From Candidatus Omnitrophota bacterium (lineage in GTDB: Bacteria; Omnitrophota; Gorgyraeia; 2-01-FULL-45-10): a stretch of DNA of 64,000 nt. Where the stretch lies: positions 124,001 to 188,000 of the forward strand of contig JBAZKM010000001.1 in the NCBI GenBank assembly GCA_041650805.1. The letters are read 5' to 3'. The translations under genes and the position numbers were made by a program. Position 1 is the stretch's first letter, and each line of letters starts with the position of its first letter. Positions 17,641 through 25,402 of this stretch are shown here, piece by piece. The notes under the pieces are model-generated. The model worked only from the letters and a program-made list of their open reading frames with translations, searched no databases and was not told where the DNA came from.

Positions 17641-18330
17641 ATGCCCACCTTAAAACAGGATTTCACAAAAGAGGACCCCTGGCGCATATTCCGGATCATG
17701 AGCGAATTCGTGGACGGCTTCGAAGAGCTTTCGGATGTGAAGGAGGCCGTCTCGATATTCGGCTCTTCCAAGACCGGGAGAAAGGACAGGTTCTACCGGC
17801 TTGCGGAGGAGACGGCGGCGCTCCTTTCCAGGAACGGGTATTCGATAATCACGGGCGCCGGACCCGGCATCATGGAAGCGGCAAATAAGGGCGCCAAGAA
17901 GGCCGGGGGAGAATCGATAGGCCTCAATATCCTGATACCGACAATGCAGAGGCCGAACAAGTACATCACCCGGCTCCTGGAGTTCAAATACTTCTTCTGC
18001 AGAAAGGTTATGTTCGCCAAATATTCCAAGGCATTCGTCGTCTTCCCGGGAGGTTTCGGGACCCTGGACGAATTCTTTGAAGCCGTCACGCTGGTCCAGA
18101 CAAAAAGGGTCGAACCCTTTCCGGTGATACTATTCGACAGGGAGTACTGGAAGGGGCTGAACGGCTGGATGCGCGACACCCTGCTGAAGCACGGGACGAT
18201 CGGAAGAGAAGACCTCAACCTACTTACCATAGCCGACACGCCCGGGGAGGTCCTTAAAACGATAGAGGATTTTTACAGGGGCAAGGAACACCTGGTCAGG
18301 CGGATCGTCAATTCCCTCCGAAAAAGGTAA
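17641..18330 (+). CDS. LOG-family (TIGR00730-like) nucleotide phosphoribohydrolase
   Basis: A 229-aa protein with a Rossmann-like fold and the two LOG signatures: ITGAGPGIMEAANKGA (residues 77-92) and FPGGFGTLDEFFE (about residues 138-150). LOG enzymes cleave nucleoside 5'-monophosphates, including cytokinin ribotides, into free base and ribose 5-phosphate; bacterial members such as PpnN act in nucleotide recycling. That fits its position downstream of the purine cluster. The N-terminal KEDPWRIFRIMSEFVDGFEEL region is typical of the longer bacterial type. Substrate not predictable. Confidence 0.85.
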   Translation: MPTLKQDFTKEDPWRIFRIMSEFVDGFEELSDVKEAVSIFGSSKTGRKDRFYRLAEETAALLSRNGYSIITGAGPGIMEAANKGAKKAGGESIGLNILIPTMQRPNKYITRLLEFKYFFCRKVMFAKYSKAFVVFPGGFGTLDEFFEAVTLVQTKRVEPFPVILFDREYWKGLNGWMRDTLLKHGTIGREDLNLLTIADTPGEVLKTIEDFYRGKEHLVRRIVNSLRKR

Positions 18331-18364
18331 TATCCCGTAGTCATATCCCCGCTGGAAATAAAAA

Positions 18365-18436
18365 GGATGGCAACAGCACTGTTTAGGTATCTCGTACCTT
18401 TAGACCCGAGAACGGGTCGATTGGCCGTTGTCATCC
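18365..18436. ncRNA. Candidate structured RNA (three-way junction), strand unknown
   Basis: A 10-bp outer stem GGATGGCAAC (18365-18374) with GTTGTCATCC (18427-18436) encloses two hairpins: AGGTA/TACCT around TCTCG (18385-18399) and GACCCG/CGGGTC around AGAA (18403-18418). The layout is that of a small regulatory RNA or riboswitch-like domain. It lies between the LOG gene and the mnmG promoter. I do not recognise the family, and the fold is equally possible on either strand. Confidence 0.45.
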
Positions 18437-18473
18437 ATATCTAGTATACATGATATTTGTCAAAAAGACAAGG

Positions 18474-18508
18474 GTGCGCCTTGACCCTTGACCCCTGAGC
18501 CTTGGTCC
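18474..18508. repeat. Heptanucleotide array, about 5 units (TTGACCC type)
   Basis: Units GTGCGCC, TTGACCC, TTGACCC, CTGAGCC and TTGGTCC. The second TTGACCC supplies the -35 hexamer of the mnmG promoter. Confidence 0.7.
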
Positions 18509-18517
18509 TGTTATAAT
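18488..18517 (+). promoter_or_regulatory. Promoter of mnmG, probably leaderless
   Basis: TTGACC (18488-18493, inside the 7-nt array) and a perfect TATAAT (18512-18517) with 18-nt spacing. Seven bases after the -10 box is the A of the mnmG ATG, and no ribosome binding site exists, so the mRNA would start at or next to the start codon. Confidence 0.65.
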
Positions 18518-18523
18518 GACTTT

Positions 18524-20350
18524 ATGGCAACCGAATACGACGTTATAGTGATAGGAGGGGGGCACGCCGGATGCGAGGCGAGCCTAGCATCGGCCCGCCT
18601 TGGCTGTAAAACCCTTCTCCTTACCATGAGCGCGGATACGATAGGGCTTATGTCCTGTAACCCTGCCATAGGCGGGCTCGCAAAGGGCCAGCTTGTGAAA
18701 GAGATAGACGCCCTTGGCGGCCAGATGGCCAAGGTCACGGATATGACCGCCATACAATTCCGCCTCCTCAATACACGTAAAGGGGCAGCGGTCCGCTCTA
18801 CAAGGGCCCAGGCGGACAGGCACGCATACCGCCTTGCCATGAAGGCCGTAATGGAGGCCCAGGACCGTCTCGATATCAGGGAAGGCCTGGCAGAGGCCGT
18901 TATCTTGAGGAACGGCGCTGTAAGGGGCGTCATAACGTCGCTCAGCGAAAGATATAACACAGGGGCCCTCATAGTGACCCCGGGGACCTTCCTCCACGGG
19001 CTTATCCATATAGGGCTGGATAACCACCCGGGCGGGCGGGTAGGGGAGAGGGCATCCGAAGACCTTGCCGATTCGATCAAAGGGCTGGGACTAAAAATGG
19101 GGCGGCTTAAGACAGGCACCTGCGCGCGCCTTGACGGTAAGACGATAGACTTCTCGAAACTGCAGGTCCAGCACGGCGACGAAGAAGTGACACCCTTTTC
19201 GTTCACGACAAAACGTTTTTCCAGGGAACAACTGCCGTGTTATATCACGTACACGAACGAGAGGACCCATTCCATAATACGGGCCTCTCTGGACAGGTCC
19301 CCGCTCTTTACGGGGATAATAAAAGGGACCGGGGTCAGGTACTGCCCCTCGATAGAGGACAAGGTATTCAGGTTCCCCGGGCGCGACAGGCACCATATAT
19401 TCCTGGAGCCGGAGGGGATGAACACCACAGAATACTATCCCAACGGCATATCCACAAGCCTTCCGGTAGATGTCCAGGAGGAGATCGTCCGCTCCATAGA
19501 GGGCCTGGAGCGCGCTCACATAACAAGGCCCGGGTATGGGATAGAATACGATTACGTGGACCCTACGGAACTGTATCCGACCCTGGAGACGAAGAAGATA
19601 CCTGGCCTTTACCTGGCAGGACAGATAAACGGCACCACAGGTTATGAGGAGGCGGCAAGCCTCGGCCTCATGGCCGGTATAAACGCCGCGTTGAAGATAA
19701 GGGAGAAGGAGCCTCTCGTGCTTGACCGTTCGCAGGCCTATATAGGCGTCCTCATAGACGACCTGGTCACGAAAGGGACGAATGAGCCGTACCGCATGTT
19801 CACATCCAGGGTGGAATACCGGCTCCTCTTGAGAGAGGACAACGCGGACCTGCGTCTTGTACCGATCGGCCGCCGTATAGGGCTGATAGGCGACGACCGG
19901 TACGAAGGGCTTATGAGAAAGAGAGAACGGATCGAGCGGGAGATAGAGCGGCTGAAAAAGACCGGCATGGAGAAGAAGCTGAGAAGGCCGGAGATATCAT
20001 ATGCCGACCTGGGCCTCAAAGAGCCGGACGGGGGATTGTCTGCGGAAGAGATAAAAGTGGTGGAGACCGAGGTAAAATACGACGGCTTCATAAAGAGGCA
20101 GCTCAACGAGATATCGCGTTTCGAAAAGATAGAAAAGATAAAGATCCCTGCCCGGCTCGATTATTCGAATATACCGGGACTTTCCTCGGAGATAAAAGAG
20201 AAACTCTCGGATATGCGTCCTATGAACCTGGGCCAGGCATCCCGCATATCGGGCGTAACTCCAGCCGCCGTGTCGATACTTATGATATATTTAGAGAAGA
20301 TGAGAAGGGAAAAGACCGTGAAACAACCGGTTGCGAAGGATAAAATATGA
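18524..20350 (+). CDS. mnmG: tRNA uridine-5-carboxymethylaminomethyl modification enzyme
   Basis: A 608-aa MnmG/GidA. With MnmE it adds the carboxymethylaminomethyl group at position 5 of the wobble uridine in certain tRNAs, using FAD and methylene-THF. Seen: FAD-binding DVIVIGGGHAGCEASLASARLG at the N-terminus, SCNPAIGGLAKGQLVKEIDALGG, PGTFLHGLIHIG, GTTGYEEAASLGLMAG and the C-terminal helical domain that contacts MnmE (ARLDYSNIPGLSSEIKEKL). The ATG at 18524 starts at the conserved MATEYDVIVIGG; a TTG frame extension to 18488 would lie in the repeat array and promoter. The stop overlaps the next gene by 4 nt. Confidence 0.96.
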   Translation: MATEYDVIVIGGGHAGCEASLASARLGCKTLLLTMSADTIGLMSCNPAIGGLAKGQLVKEIDALGGQMAKVTDMTAIQFRLLNTRKGAAVRSTRAQADRHAYRLAMKAVMEAQDRLDIREGLAEAVILRNGAVRGVITSLSERYNTGALIVTPGTFLHGLIHIGLDNHPGGRVGERASEDLADSIKGLGLKMGRLKTGTCARLDGKTIDFSKLQVQHGDEEVTPFSFTTKRFSREQLPCYITYTNERTHSIIRASLDRSPLFTGIIKGTGVRYCPSIEDKVFRFPGRDRHHIFLEPEGMNTTEYYPNGISTSLPVDVQEEIVRSIEGLERAHITRPGYGIEYDYVDPTELYPTLETKKIPGLYLAGQINGTTGYEEAASLGLMAGINAALKIREKEPLVLDRSQAYIGVLIDDLVTKGTNEPYRMFTSRVEYRLLLREDNADLRLVPIGRRIGLIGDDRYEGLMRKRERIEREIERLKKTGMEKKLRRPEISYADLGLKEPDGGLSAEEIKVVETEVKYDGFIKRQLNEISRFEKIEKIKIPARLDYSNIPGLSSEIKEKLSDMRPMNLGQASRISGVTPAAVSILMIYLEKMRREKTVKQPVAKDKI

Positions 20351-21291
20351 AAGACGAAACGTTGCCTAGCACTAAGCTCTATAACGACTACAACACTTAC
20401 CTGAAGAACCGCTACGGCGAAAAGGTCTACCGTATAGGCCTTGATGCCGGCTTTACCTGTCCTAACAGGGACGGGACCAGGGGTAGAGGCGGCTGCATAT
20501 ATTGCGCGGGGGACGGCTCGCGCTCGTCCTACACCGACCCGAAAAATAGCGTAACTGAACAGCTGCGAAGCCGGATCGAATATCTTAAGGAGAAGAAAGG
20601 CGCCGCGAAATTCATAGCATACTTCCAGGCGTTCACCAATACCTACGCTCCCGTCGCGGTCCTGAAGCGGGCATATGACCAGGTCCTGCCGTTCAAGGAT
20701 GTGGTAGGGCTCTCCATAGGGACAAGGCCGGACGCGGTGGATAAAGAAAAGATGGAGCTGATAGCGTCTTACAAAAAATGGTACGATGTCTGGGTGGAGT
20801 ACGGCCTCCAGTCCGTGAACGACAGGACGCTGGCTGCCATAAAACGGGGCCACTCTTTCGGGGACTTTCTGAACGCACTTAACCTGGCCAAGAAGGCGGG
20901 CGTAAAGGTCGCGGTCCATGTCATACTGGGCCTGCCGGGAGAGACCAGGGAAGATATGATCAATACGGCACGGACGCTGAACAAGATGCGGATCAACGGC
21001 ATCAAGATACATCTTCTGCATGTGCTCAAGGGAAGCGTCCTTGAAAAATTGCACCGGAGAAGGAAGGTCCGCCTCCTGGAACAGGCGGAATATGCGGATC
21101 TCGTCTGCGACTTCCTGGAACACCTCTCAAGCGATATAATAATACAGAGGTTGACCGGGGAGGGGACAAGGGAGAGCCATATAGCGCCGGCGTGGGCGCT
21201 GGATAAACTGGGCACGCTTGCCAAGATCAGGGAAACTATGGAAAAGCGGGGGAGCTGCCAGGGGGCTAAATCCGCGTCCCGTCCGGGATGA
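20347..21291 (+). CDS. TIGR01212/YhcC-family radical SAM protein
   Basis: A 314-aa radical SAM protein of the YhcC/TIGR01212 family: YRIGLDAGFTCPNRDGTRGRGGCIYC holds the Fe-S cysteines in the family-specific spacing, followed by YFQAFTNTYAP, VVGLSIGTRPDAV and VWVEYGLQSVNDRTL. The family is often encoded near tRNA-modification genes but has no confirmed reaction. ATGA overlap with mnmG indicates translational coupling and suggests a linked role. The 3' end runs 26 nt into the convergent glgC. Confidence 0.9.
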   Translation: MKDETLPSTKLYNDYNTYLKNRYGEKVYRIGLDAGFTCPNRDGTRGRGGCIYCAGDGSRSSYTDPKNSVTEQLRSRIEYLKEKKGAAKFIAYFQAFTNTYAPVAVLKRAYDQVLPFKDVVGLSIGTRPDAVDKEKMELIASYKKWYDVWVEYGLQSVNDRTLAAIKRGHSFGDFLNALNLAKKAGVKVAVHVILGLPGETREDMINTARTLNKMRINGIKIHLLHVLKGSVLEKLHRRRKVRLLEQAEYADLVCDFLEHLSSDIIIQRLTGEGTRESHIAPAWALDKLGTLAKIRETMEKRGSCQGAKSASRPG

Positions 21292-22519
21292 CCGCGTTCT
21301 TCGGCACGATCACGATGCCGTCACGTATGAAGTAATTCTTGCCGTCGAACTGTTTCAGGTTATTTATATTCTTTATCACGACGTTCTTGCCGATACGCGC
21401 GTTCTTATCGATTATGGCCCGCTCTATCACGGAGCCGTCGCCGATGCCCAATCTGATGTTTTCCCTTTCCCCTTGCGCCTCATAATAATCCGCCCCCATA
21501 AGGACGGTCTTCGATATTGTACAACCTTTTCCTACGATCGAGCGCAGCCCCACTATGGAATCGTGTATCTGGGCATCCGCTATAACGCAGCCCTCGGTGA
21601 TCAGGGAATGTTTGATCCTGCAGGCTGTGATCCGGGCGGAGGGCAGGAAGCGCGGCCTCGTGAATACATCGCCGTTGTAGAAGAACGAGAAATGCGGCTT
21701 ATATGACGTCATCTCTATATTGACATTGTAATACGATTTGATGGTCCCGACATCTTTCCAGTAGTTATTAAAGACATAACCGAACCCCTTCAGGCGGCGT
21801 ATCGAATGCGGTATCACTTCGCGCCCGAAATCGGTATCGTTACCGTCCAGGACCTCAGCCAGGGCCCTGGCGTTAAAGATATATACCCCCATCGATGCCA
21901 GGTAGGCAGGGTAGGGGAGGGGACCGGCAAAGGTGGCTATATTCCTGGAGAACCTGAACCCGCGCAGGTCCGAAGGCGTTTCCGGCTTCTCCCTGAAGCC
22001 GAGTATCCTGTCATTGCTCCCCAGGCGCAATATACCGAACTCTTTCACTTCGTCCTTCCGTACCGGTATTACGGAGACCGTGAAATCGGCCTCCTTTTTC
22101 CTGTGAAAGGCCACCAGGTCCCTGTAATCCATCTCATAGAGGTGGTCGCCCGAGAGTATCAGTATCTCTTCATCGCCCTTAAGATTGAGGTGGCATATAT
22201 TCCTGCGTACCGAATCGGCGGTGCCCTGGAACCAGTTGGTACTTTCGACCGTCTGTTCTGCGGCCAGTATACGCACGAAGGCGCGGGAGAAAAAATCGAA
22301 ACGATAGGTATTATTCACGTGGTTATTGAGCGATTCCGAGTTGAATTGCGTCAGAACGTATATGTCTTTTATGTTGGAGTGGAGACAATTCGATATGGGT
22401 ATGTCGATGAGACGGTATTTACCGCCGATCGGGACTGCCGGCTTGGAACGATACATCGTGAGCGGAAAGAGCCGCTTTCCCTGTCCGCCGCCCAGTATGA
22501 GCGCTATCGTCTTTTTCAT
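21266..22519 (-). CDS. glgC: Glucose-1-phosphate adenylyltransferase
   Basis: A 417-aa GlgC (ADP-glucose pyrophosphorylase; glucose 1-phosphate + ATP to ADP-glucose), the first step of bacterial glycogen synthesis. N-terminal nucleotidyltransferase domain with LILGGGQGKRLFPLTMYRSKPAVPIGGKYRLIDIPISNC, the substrate region NWFQGTADSVRRN and ILSGDHLYEMDY; C-terminal left-handed beta-helix (about residues 300-417). Normal length. It lies 47 nt downstream of the riboswitch-controlled glycosidase gene in the same direction and may be co-transcribed with it. No other glg gene is in the window. Confidence 0.96.
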   Translation of the reverse strand: MKKTIALILGGGQGKRLFPLTMYRSKPAVPIGGKYRLIDIPISNCLHSNIKDIYVLTQFNSESLNNHVNNTYRFDFFSRAFVRILAAEQTVESTNWFQGTADSVRRNICHLNLKGDEEILILSGDHLYEMDYRDLVAFHRKKEADFTVSVIPVRKDEVKEFGILRLGSNDRILGFREKPETPSDLRGFRFSRNIATFAGPLPYPAYLASMGVYIFNARALAEVLDGNDTDFGREVIPHSIRRLKGFGYVFNNYWKDVGTIKSYYNVNIEMTSYKPHFSFFYNGDVFTRPRFLPSARITACRIKHSLITEGCVIADAQIHDSIVGLRSIVGKGCTISKTVLMGADYYEAQGERENIRLGIGDGSVIERAIIDKNARIGKNVVIKNINNLKQFDGKNYFIRDGIVIVPKNAVIPDGTRI

Positions 22520-22566
22520 ATTTCAGATTATATCACAAACCCATTCAAAAACAAGGATGATGTGCC

Positions 22567-23709
22567 TTATTCTTTACCCCCGGCGGGCTGCAGTCTTATC
22601 CTTTCTTCGAGCTCTCTCTCACGCATAGCCATCTGCTTCTCGAAAATACCGAACTTGTCATCGGTCGGTCTGCCATACCAAAGTTTAAGCTGCTCAAGCG
22701 CAAGTTTATTCTGAGGCGTAAAGTGCCTGTTACCGGGTCCGCCTGAGCGGGCATATGTATTCCAGCTCCACCAGTATGTACCGAAGAACCATGGCTTATC
22801 CCAGAACGTCTCAAAGACCGCCTTGTAACAATTGGCCTGTATATCCATATTGGGGCTTCCGGACACCGCTTCCTCCCACGGCTTCATGGCGGCTATATCC
22901 GAGCTGCAATACCCGCACTCCGTAAAGATAACCGGCTTATTCACCCCGGCCTGCCACGCCTCGATCTCGGAAAGCCACTTTTTCCATCCCTCCTTTATAA
23001 CGGACAGGGGAGGGTTAGAGGTCCCGGAGAGGGGAAAGTAGGCATCGATACCGGCATAATCGAGATCACCCCAGAACTGAACGGAGCTGTATTCATCCCA
23101 ATTAGCGGCATATGTGATATGTCCGGAGAATATCTTCCGCACAGCGGGTATGACCTTATTTTTCCAGGACCCGACCCTTGTTGACGCGAAAGATAACTCT
23201 GTGCCTATGCAGAAGAACTCCGCGTGTTCCTCTTCCGCTATACGCGCGTAATGGCTTATGAACTTCGTATAATTGGAGAACCACTTCTCCCATTCGCCAT
23301 CGGTCTGGAACCCTATATCCGAACGCGTGTTATCCGCCTGGTCCTCAAGGTCTATATGGGGCTTGACCATGACCATCATGCCGTTCTCGCGGGCCTTCCT
23401 TATTGCATGCCTGAGGCTCGAATCCGAGGGCGTCTTTTCGGTAGGCATGATGGCCGTGGAATCGAACTTCTCCTGATACCATGTGGGCACGATAGCCGCG
23501 CATGAGATCCCGGCGTCCGCCATGGACCTCAGTGACTCATCCGACTTCGGGGTTGAAAACCCTTCTGTGGTCCAGGTGACATACGTCATACCCTTATGGA
23601 AAATGGGGTAATTGATCACCCCCGTGGCGGGCACAGTATAGTCGGCGGACACAAGAAGGACCGCCAAAAAACCTGTCAGTATAGGCCTCTTAAAAGCTCC
23701 TGCAAACAT
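22567..23709 (-). CDS. GH113-type glycosidase, secreted
   Basis: A 380-aa protein with an N-terminal signal peptide or anchor (residues about 8-24, hydrophobic) and a TIM-barrel domain with the GH113 (beta-mannanase-like) pattern: FHKGMTYVTW, VPTWYQ, TPSDSSLRHAI, MVMVKPHIDL, then CIGTEL with the presumed acid/base Glu171, ITYAANWDE, GIDAYFPLSG and FTECGY with the presumed nucleophile Glu264, and TYWWSWN. The ATG at 23709 has AAAGGA at good distance; the ATG at 23718 overlaps that site. The gene follows a c-di-GMP-I riboswitch and terminator, so expression is probably tied to the biofilm/EPS state. Substrate uncertain (mannan or the cell's own EPS). Confidence 0.85.
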   Translation of the reverse strand: MFAGAFKRPILTGFLAVLLVSADYTVPATGVINYPIFHKGMTYVTWTTEGFSTPKSDESLRSMADAGISCAAIVPTWYQEKFDSTAIMPTEKTPSDSSLRHAIRKARENGMMVMVKPHIDLEDQADNTRSDIGFQTDGEWEKWFSNYTKFISHYARIAEEEHAEFFCIGTELSFASTRVGSWKNKVIPAVRKIFSGHITYAANWDEYSSVQFWGDLDYAGIDAYFPLSGTSNPPLSVIKEGWKKWLSEIEAWQAGVNKPVIFTECGYCSSDIAAMKPWEEAVSGSPNMDIQANCYKAVFETFWDKPWFFGTYWWSWNTYARSGGPGNRHFTPQNKLALEQLKLWYGRPTDDKFGIFEKQMAMRERELEERIRLQPAGGKE

Positions 23710-23747
23710 ATTTACCATCCTTTCAAGGCAAACCCCGAAAGGGTGGC

Positions 23748-23782
23748 AAAAAAAATACCGGGCGAAAGCAAACCCGGTTTTT
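23748..23782 (-). terminator. Intrinsic terminator, riboswitch expression platform
   Basis: On the minus strand ACCGGG pairs with CCCGGT around a short loop with TTTGCTTTCG, followed by eight T. It sits between the c-di-GMP-I aptamer and the GH113 gene, so ligand binding likely switches termination. A second small hairpin (ACCC...GGGT) lies between it and the gene. Confidence 0.8.
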
Positions 23783-23788
23783 CCCTAT

Positions 23789-23895
23789 TCATTTCGGTAG
23801 CCTGGCGGCCTTATCCTTACTGAAACTCCAGGATTTAGGTCCATGGCTTTGCGTGCCCATTCTTTCGAATGGTTTGCCTTTATCGCGTGAAATCT
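23789..23895 (-). promoter_or_regulatory. Cyclic di-GMP-I (GEMM) riboswitch
   Basis: The minus-strand sequence has the GEMM-I landmarks in order: AAAGGCAAACC, a GAAA tetraloop in the first hairpin, GGGCACGCAAAGCCA, GGACCTAAATCC, then AGGATAAGGCCGCCAGGCTACCGA. An ATTTC/GAAAT closing stem joins both ends. The GNRA-tetraloop helix and the adjacent receptor helix of the known fold can be drawn. It lies 80 nt upstream of the GH113 gene with a terminator in between. Whether c-di-GMP turns expression on or off cannot be read directly. Confidence 0.92.
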
Positions 23896-23936
23896 TTTTC
23901 CTGTGATACAAAGAGCGGACTTTAGTACTCCTGATT

Positions 23937-23965
23937 AGTATACCCTATGAAGTCGTATGTGGCAA
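23937..23965 (-). promoter_or_regulatory. Promoter of the c-di-GMP riboswitch transcript
   Basis: On the minus strand TTGCCA (23965-23960) and TATACT (23942-23937) with 17-nt spacing, ending about 40 nt before the riboswitch closing stem. Confidence 0.7.
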
Positions 23966-24430
23966 TGGACAAAATCTGCCTTTTGTATCCTTATGCAGCG
24001 CACCCACAAGAAGATCGGGGGAGAGGATCGGCGAGGCGTAAAATAGCACTGTAGATAGTTAGGTGTTTGGAGTTGGGAGTTAGGAGGAAAAGAATAGCGT
24101 ATAAAATAAACTTATTCGTAATAACGTATAGAATGAAGCAAAAACACAGGTTATCAACAGTTAATTTTACACTATATATAACATATTGGGGCACAAAAGG
24201 TTGAATCCATTGCTTCCCCTATGCCTAGTTAACATAAGATATATTATAGGACGTTCCCTATTCGGCCCAGGGCGGGCTGATCTTAAGGTCTTTATGGGTC
24301 TTTTTACATGAACCAGCCGAGTAGCGGAATATTTGGGATCGGGATGGAACTCGGGATCGGGATCGATGCGCAGCCGGATAATAGGAATATTATCGATATC
24401 AGAATAAGTGCTGTATATAGCGTCCCTGGC
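23966..24430. other. Gene-free gap of about 460 nt
   Basis: Between the riboswitch promoter and the DUF134 gene I find no convincing gene. It holds a 7-nt array (24057-24084), an AT-rich stretch (24090-24250), and a short run of GGGATC-like 6-nt units (about 24335-24367). A frame on the plus strand through this part looks non-coding and runs into the antisense of the DUF134 gene. Confidence 0.5.
24057..24084. repeat. Heptanucleotide array, 4 units (AGTTAGG type)
   Basis: Units AGTTAGG, TGTTTGG, AGTTGGG, AGTTAGG, then AGGAAAA. Same unit family as the arrays at 34317 and 34407, and in reverse complement at 29869 and 32372. Confidence 0.8.
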
Positions 24431-24730
24431 CTATTTTTCAACCCTGAAGCTTCCTCCCCGCACCTTTATGATATGGCCCATTACAAGGGCCTCTGCGAGC
24501 CGTTTCCGGCCGCTCTTTAAGACCCTCGAGAACGTCTGCTGGCTTATCCCCATGAATCCGGCGGCCTCTTTCTGGCTCAGGCCCATATGGTCCGAAAACC
24601 GTATCGCTTCGGCCTCTTCGGTCTTGAGCTCTATATTGCCCGGCCTGCCGATCCTGCCCCTGGGGCTGAACTGCTTCACCTTGAGCTCGGTCCTTATGAC
24701 CCGCGGCTTTATAGGACGGCCTCTCGTCAT
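24431..24730 (-). CDS. DUF134 family DNA-binding protein
   Basis: A 99-aa protein of the DUF134 family: RGRPIKPRVIRTELKVKQFSPRGRIGRPGNIELKTEEAEAIR at the N-terminus, followed by a sigma-factor-like helix-turn-helix (MGLSQKEAAGFMGISQQTFSRVLKSGRKRLAEAL). Predicted small transcription regulator; many relatives sit near metal or Fe-S related genes, but no such partner is adjacent here. The start ATG at 24730 matches the family N-terminus. A perfect 20-nt palindrome containing a -10-like TATACT lies 40 nt upstream, so autoregulation is likely. Confidence 0.88.
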   Translation of the reverse strand: MTRGRPIKPRVIRTELKVKQFSPRGRIGRPGNIELKTEEAEAIRFSDHMGLSQKEAAGFMGISQQTFSRVLKSGRKRLAEALVMGHIIKVRGGSFRVEK

Positions 24731-24770
24731 TACAAAACCCCCGGTTTAGAAAAGTTGCCCACAGGTTATT

Positions 24771-24790
24771 TTATGAGTATACACTCATAA
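24771..24790 (-). promoter_or_regulatory. Palindromic operator/promoter of the DUF134 gene
   Basis: TTATGAGT-ATAC-ACTCATAA is a perfect inverted repeat with 8-nt arms. Read on the minus strand it contains TATACT, a good -10 box, about 45 nt upstream of the ATG. Its position fits a dimeric repressor site. Confidence 0.55.
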
Positions 24791-24801
24791 ATATATAACA
24801 A

Positions 24802-24829
24802 TGTAGGGGACACTTAAGTGTCCCCTACA
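24802..24829. repeat. 28-nt perfect palindrome
   Basis: TGTAGGGGACACTT (24802-24815) is followed without a loop by its exact reverse complement (24816-24829). It lies 15 nt downstream of the stop codon of the HAMP protein gene and upstream of the DUF134 operator. There is no T-run on either side, so it is a poor intrinsic terminator. A dispersed palindromic repeat or protein-binding site is as likely. Confidence 0.7.
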
Positions 24830-24844
24830 AATTTGCGTATCCTG

Positions 24845-25402
24845 TTACGATGAGACCTTGAAGTGCTCTATCTCGTTCCTGAGGGTCTCCATCACCTTCA
24901 GTATCTTTTCGGCGCTTGCCGGGTCGTCCTTTTTGGATATGAGCTGCCTCAGCTCTTCGGTGCTCTCCTTTATCTTCCCCACTCTCTGGTCGAGCGACTC
25001 CACGAGCACGTTGAGCGCCTCTTTCAATTCGGTGAGCTGGTCGCTGTTCCTGAGGGCTATCCTCTTTGTGAGGTCCCCGAACCCTATCTCCTCAAGGTCC
25101 TTTTCGAACCTGTAGAGGGGCCCGGCTATCCTGTGCGAAAGGAGGATGAATATGATCATGGCGGCCGCGCATATCCCCACCCCCGTTATCATGAGTATGA
25201 GCAGGAACGGCACAAAGAAGAAACTGGGGGTCGATTCGACCCTCAATACCGAATCGAGATACCCTGTGGTCACCGTATCGGTCGATACGCGCATGAAGAG
25301 CGATATGACGAGCGCCGCTTCCAGCACCAAAAGGAGCACGAAACTGAGGGCGAACTTCAGTTGGAAACGCTTCTTTATGAAATAGTTCCTTCTCCTTATC
25401 AT
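24845..25402 (-). CDS. HAMP-domain membrane protein without output domain
   Basis: A 185-aa protein: basic N-terminus (IRRRNYFIKKRFQLK), transmembrane helix about 16-37, a short periplasmic loop, transmembrane helix about 62-88, then a HAMP domain (HRIAGPLYRFEKDLEEIGFGDLTKRIALR, about 90-140) and a coiled coil. No kinase, cyclase or methyl-accepting domain follows. Such HAMP-only proteins are found near PEP-CTERM loci and may act as adaptors. Last gene of the signalling operon; its start overlaps the SurA-like gene by 4 nt. Confidence 0.8.
   Translation of the reverse strand: MIRRRNYFIKKRFQLKFALSFVLLLVLEAALVISLFMRVSTDTVTTGYLDSVLRVESTPSFFFVPFLLILMITGVGICAAAMIIFILLSHRIAGPLYRFEKDLEEIGFGDLTKRIALRNSDQLTELKEALNVLVESLDQRVGKIKESTEELRQLISKKDDPASAEKILKVMETLRNEIEHFKVSS

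Noticed and set aside
18365..18436. tRNA gene at the three-way-junction structure
   Set aside because: The outer stem is 10 bp, there is no D-arm or TTCGA loop, and no anticodon arm of the proper size.
20161..21123. 320-codon minus-strand frame opposite mnmG and the radical SAM gene
   Set aside because: It crosses the end of one conserved gene and most of another; the composition is not protein-like.
21890..21930. Further heptamer array in glgC (GGTAGGC/AGGGTAG/GGGAGGG)
   Set aside because: Periodicity is weak and the sequence is explained by Pro/Tyr codons in a loop; not reliable enough to list.
21806..22714. 302-codon plus-strand frame opposite glgC
   Set aside because: glgC is certain on the minus strand; the plus-strand product has no domain and runs across the glgC start into the glycosidase gene.
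24151..24159. DnaA box / replication origin (TTATCAACA)
   Set aside because: A single mismatched box in an AT-rich gap, without a cluster of boxes or dnaA/dnaN nearby.
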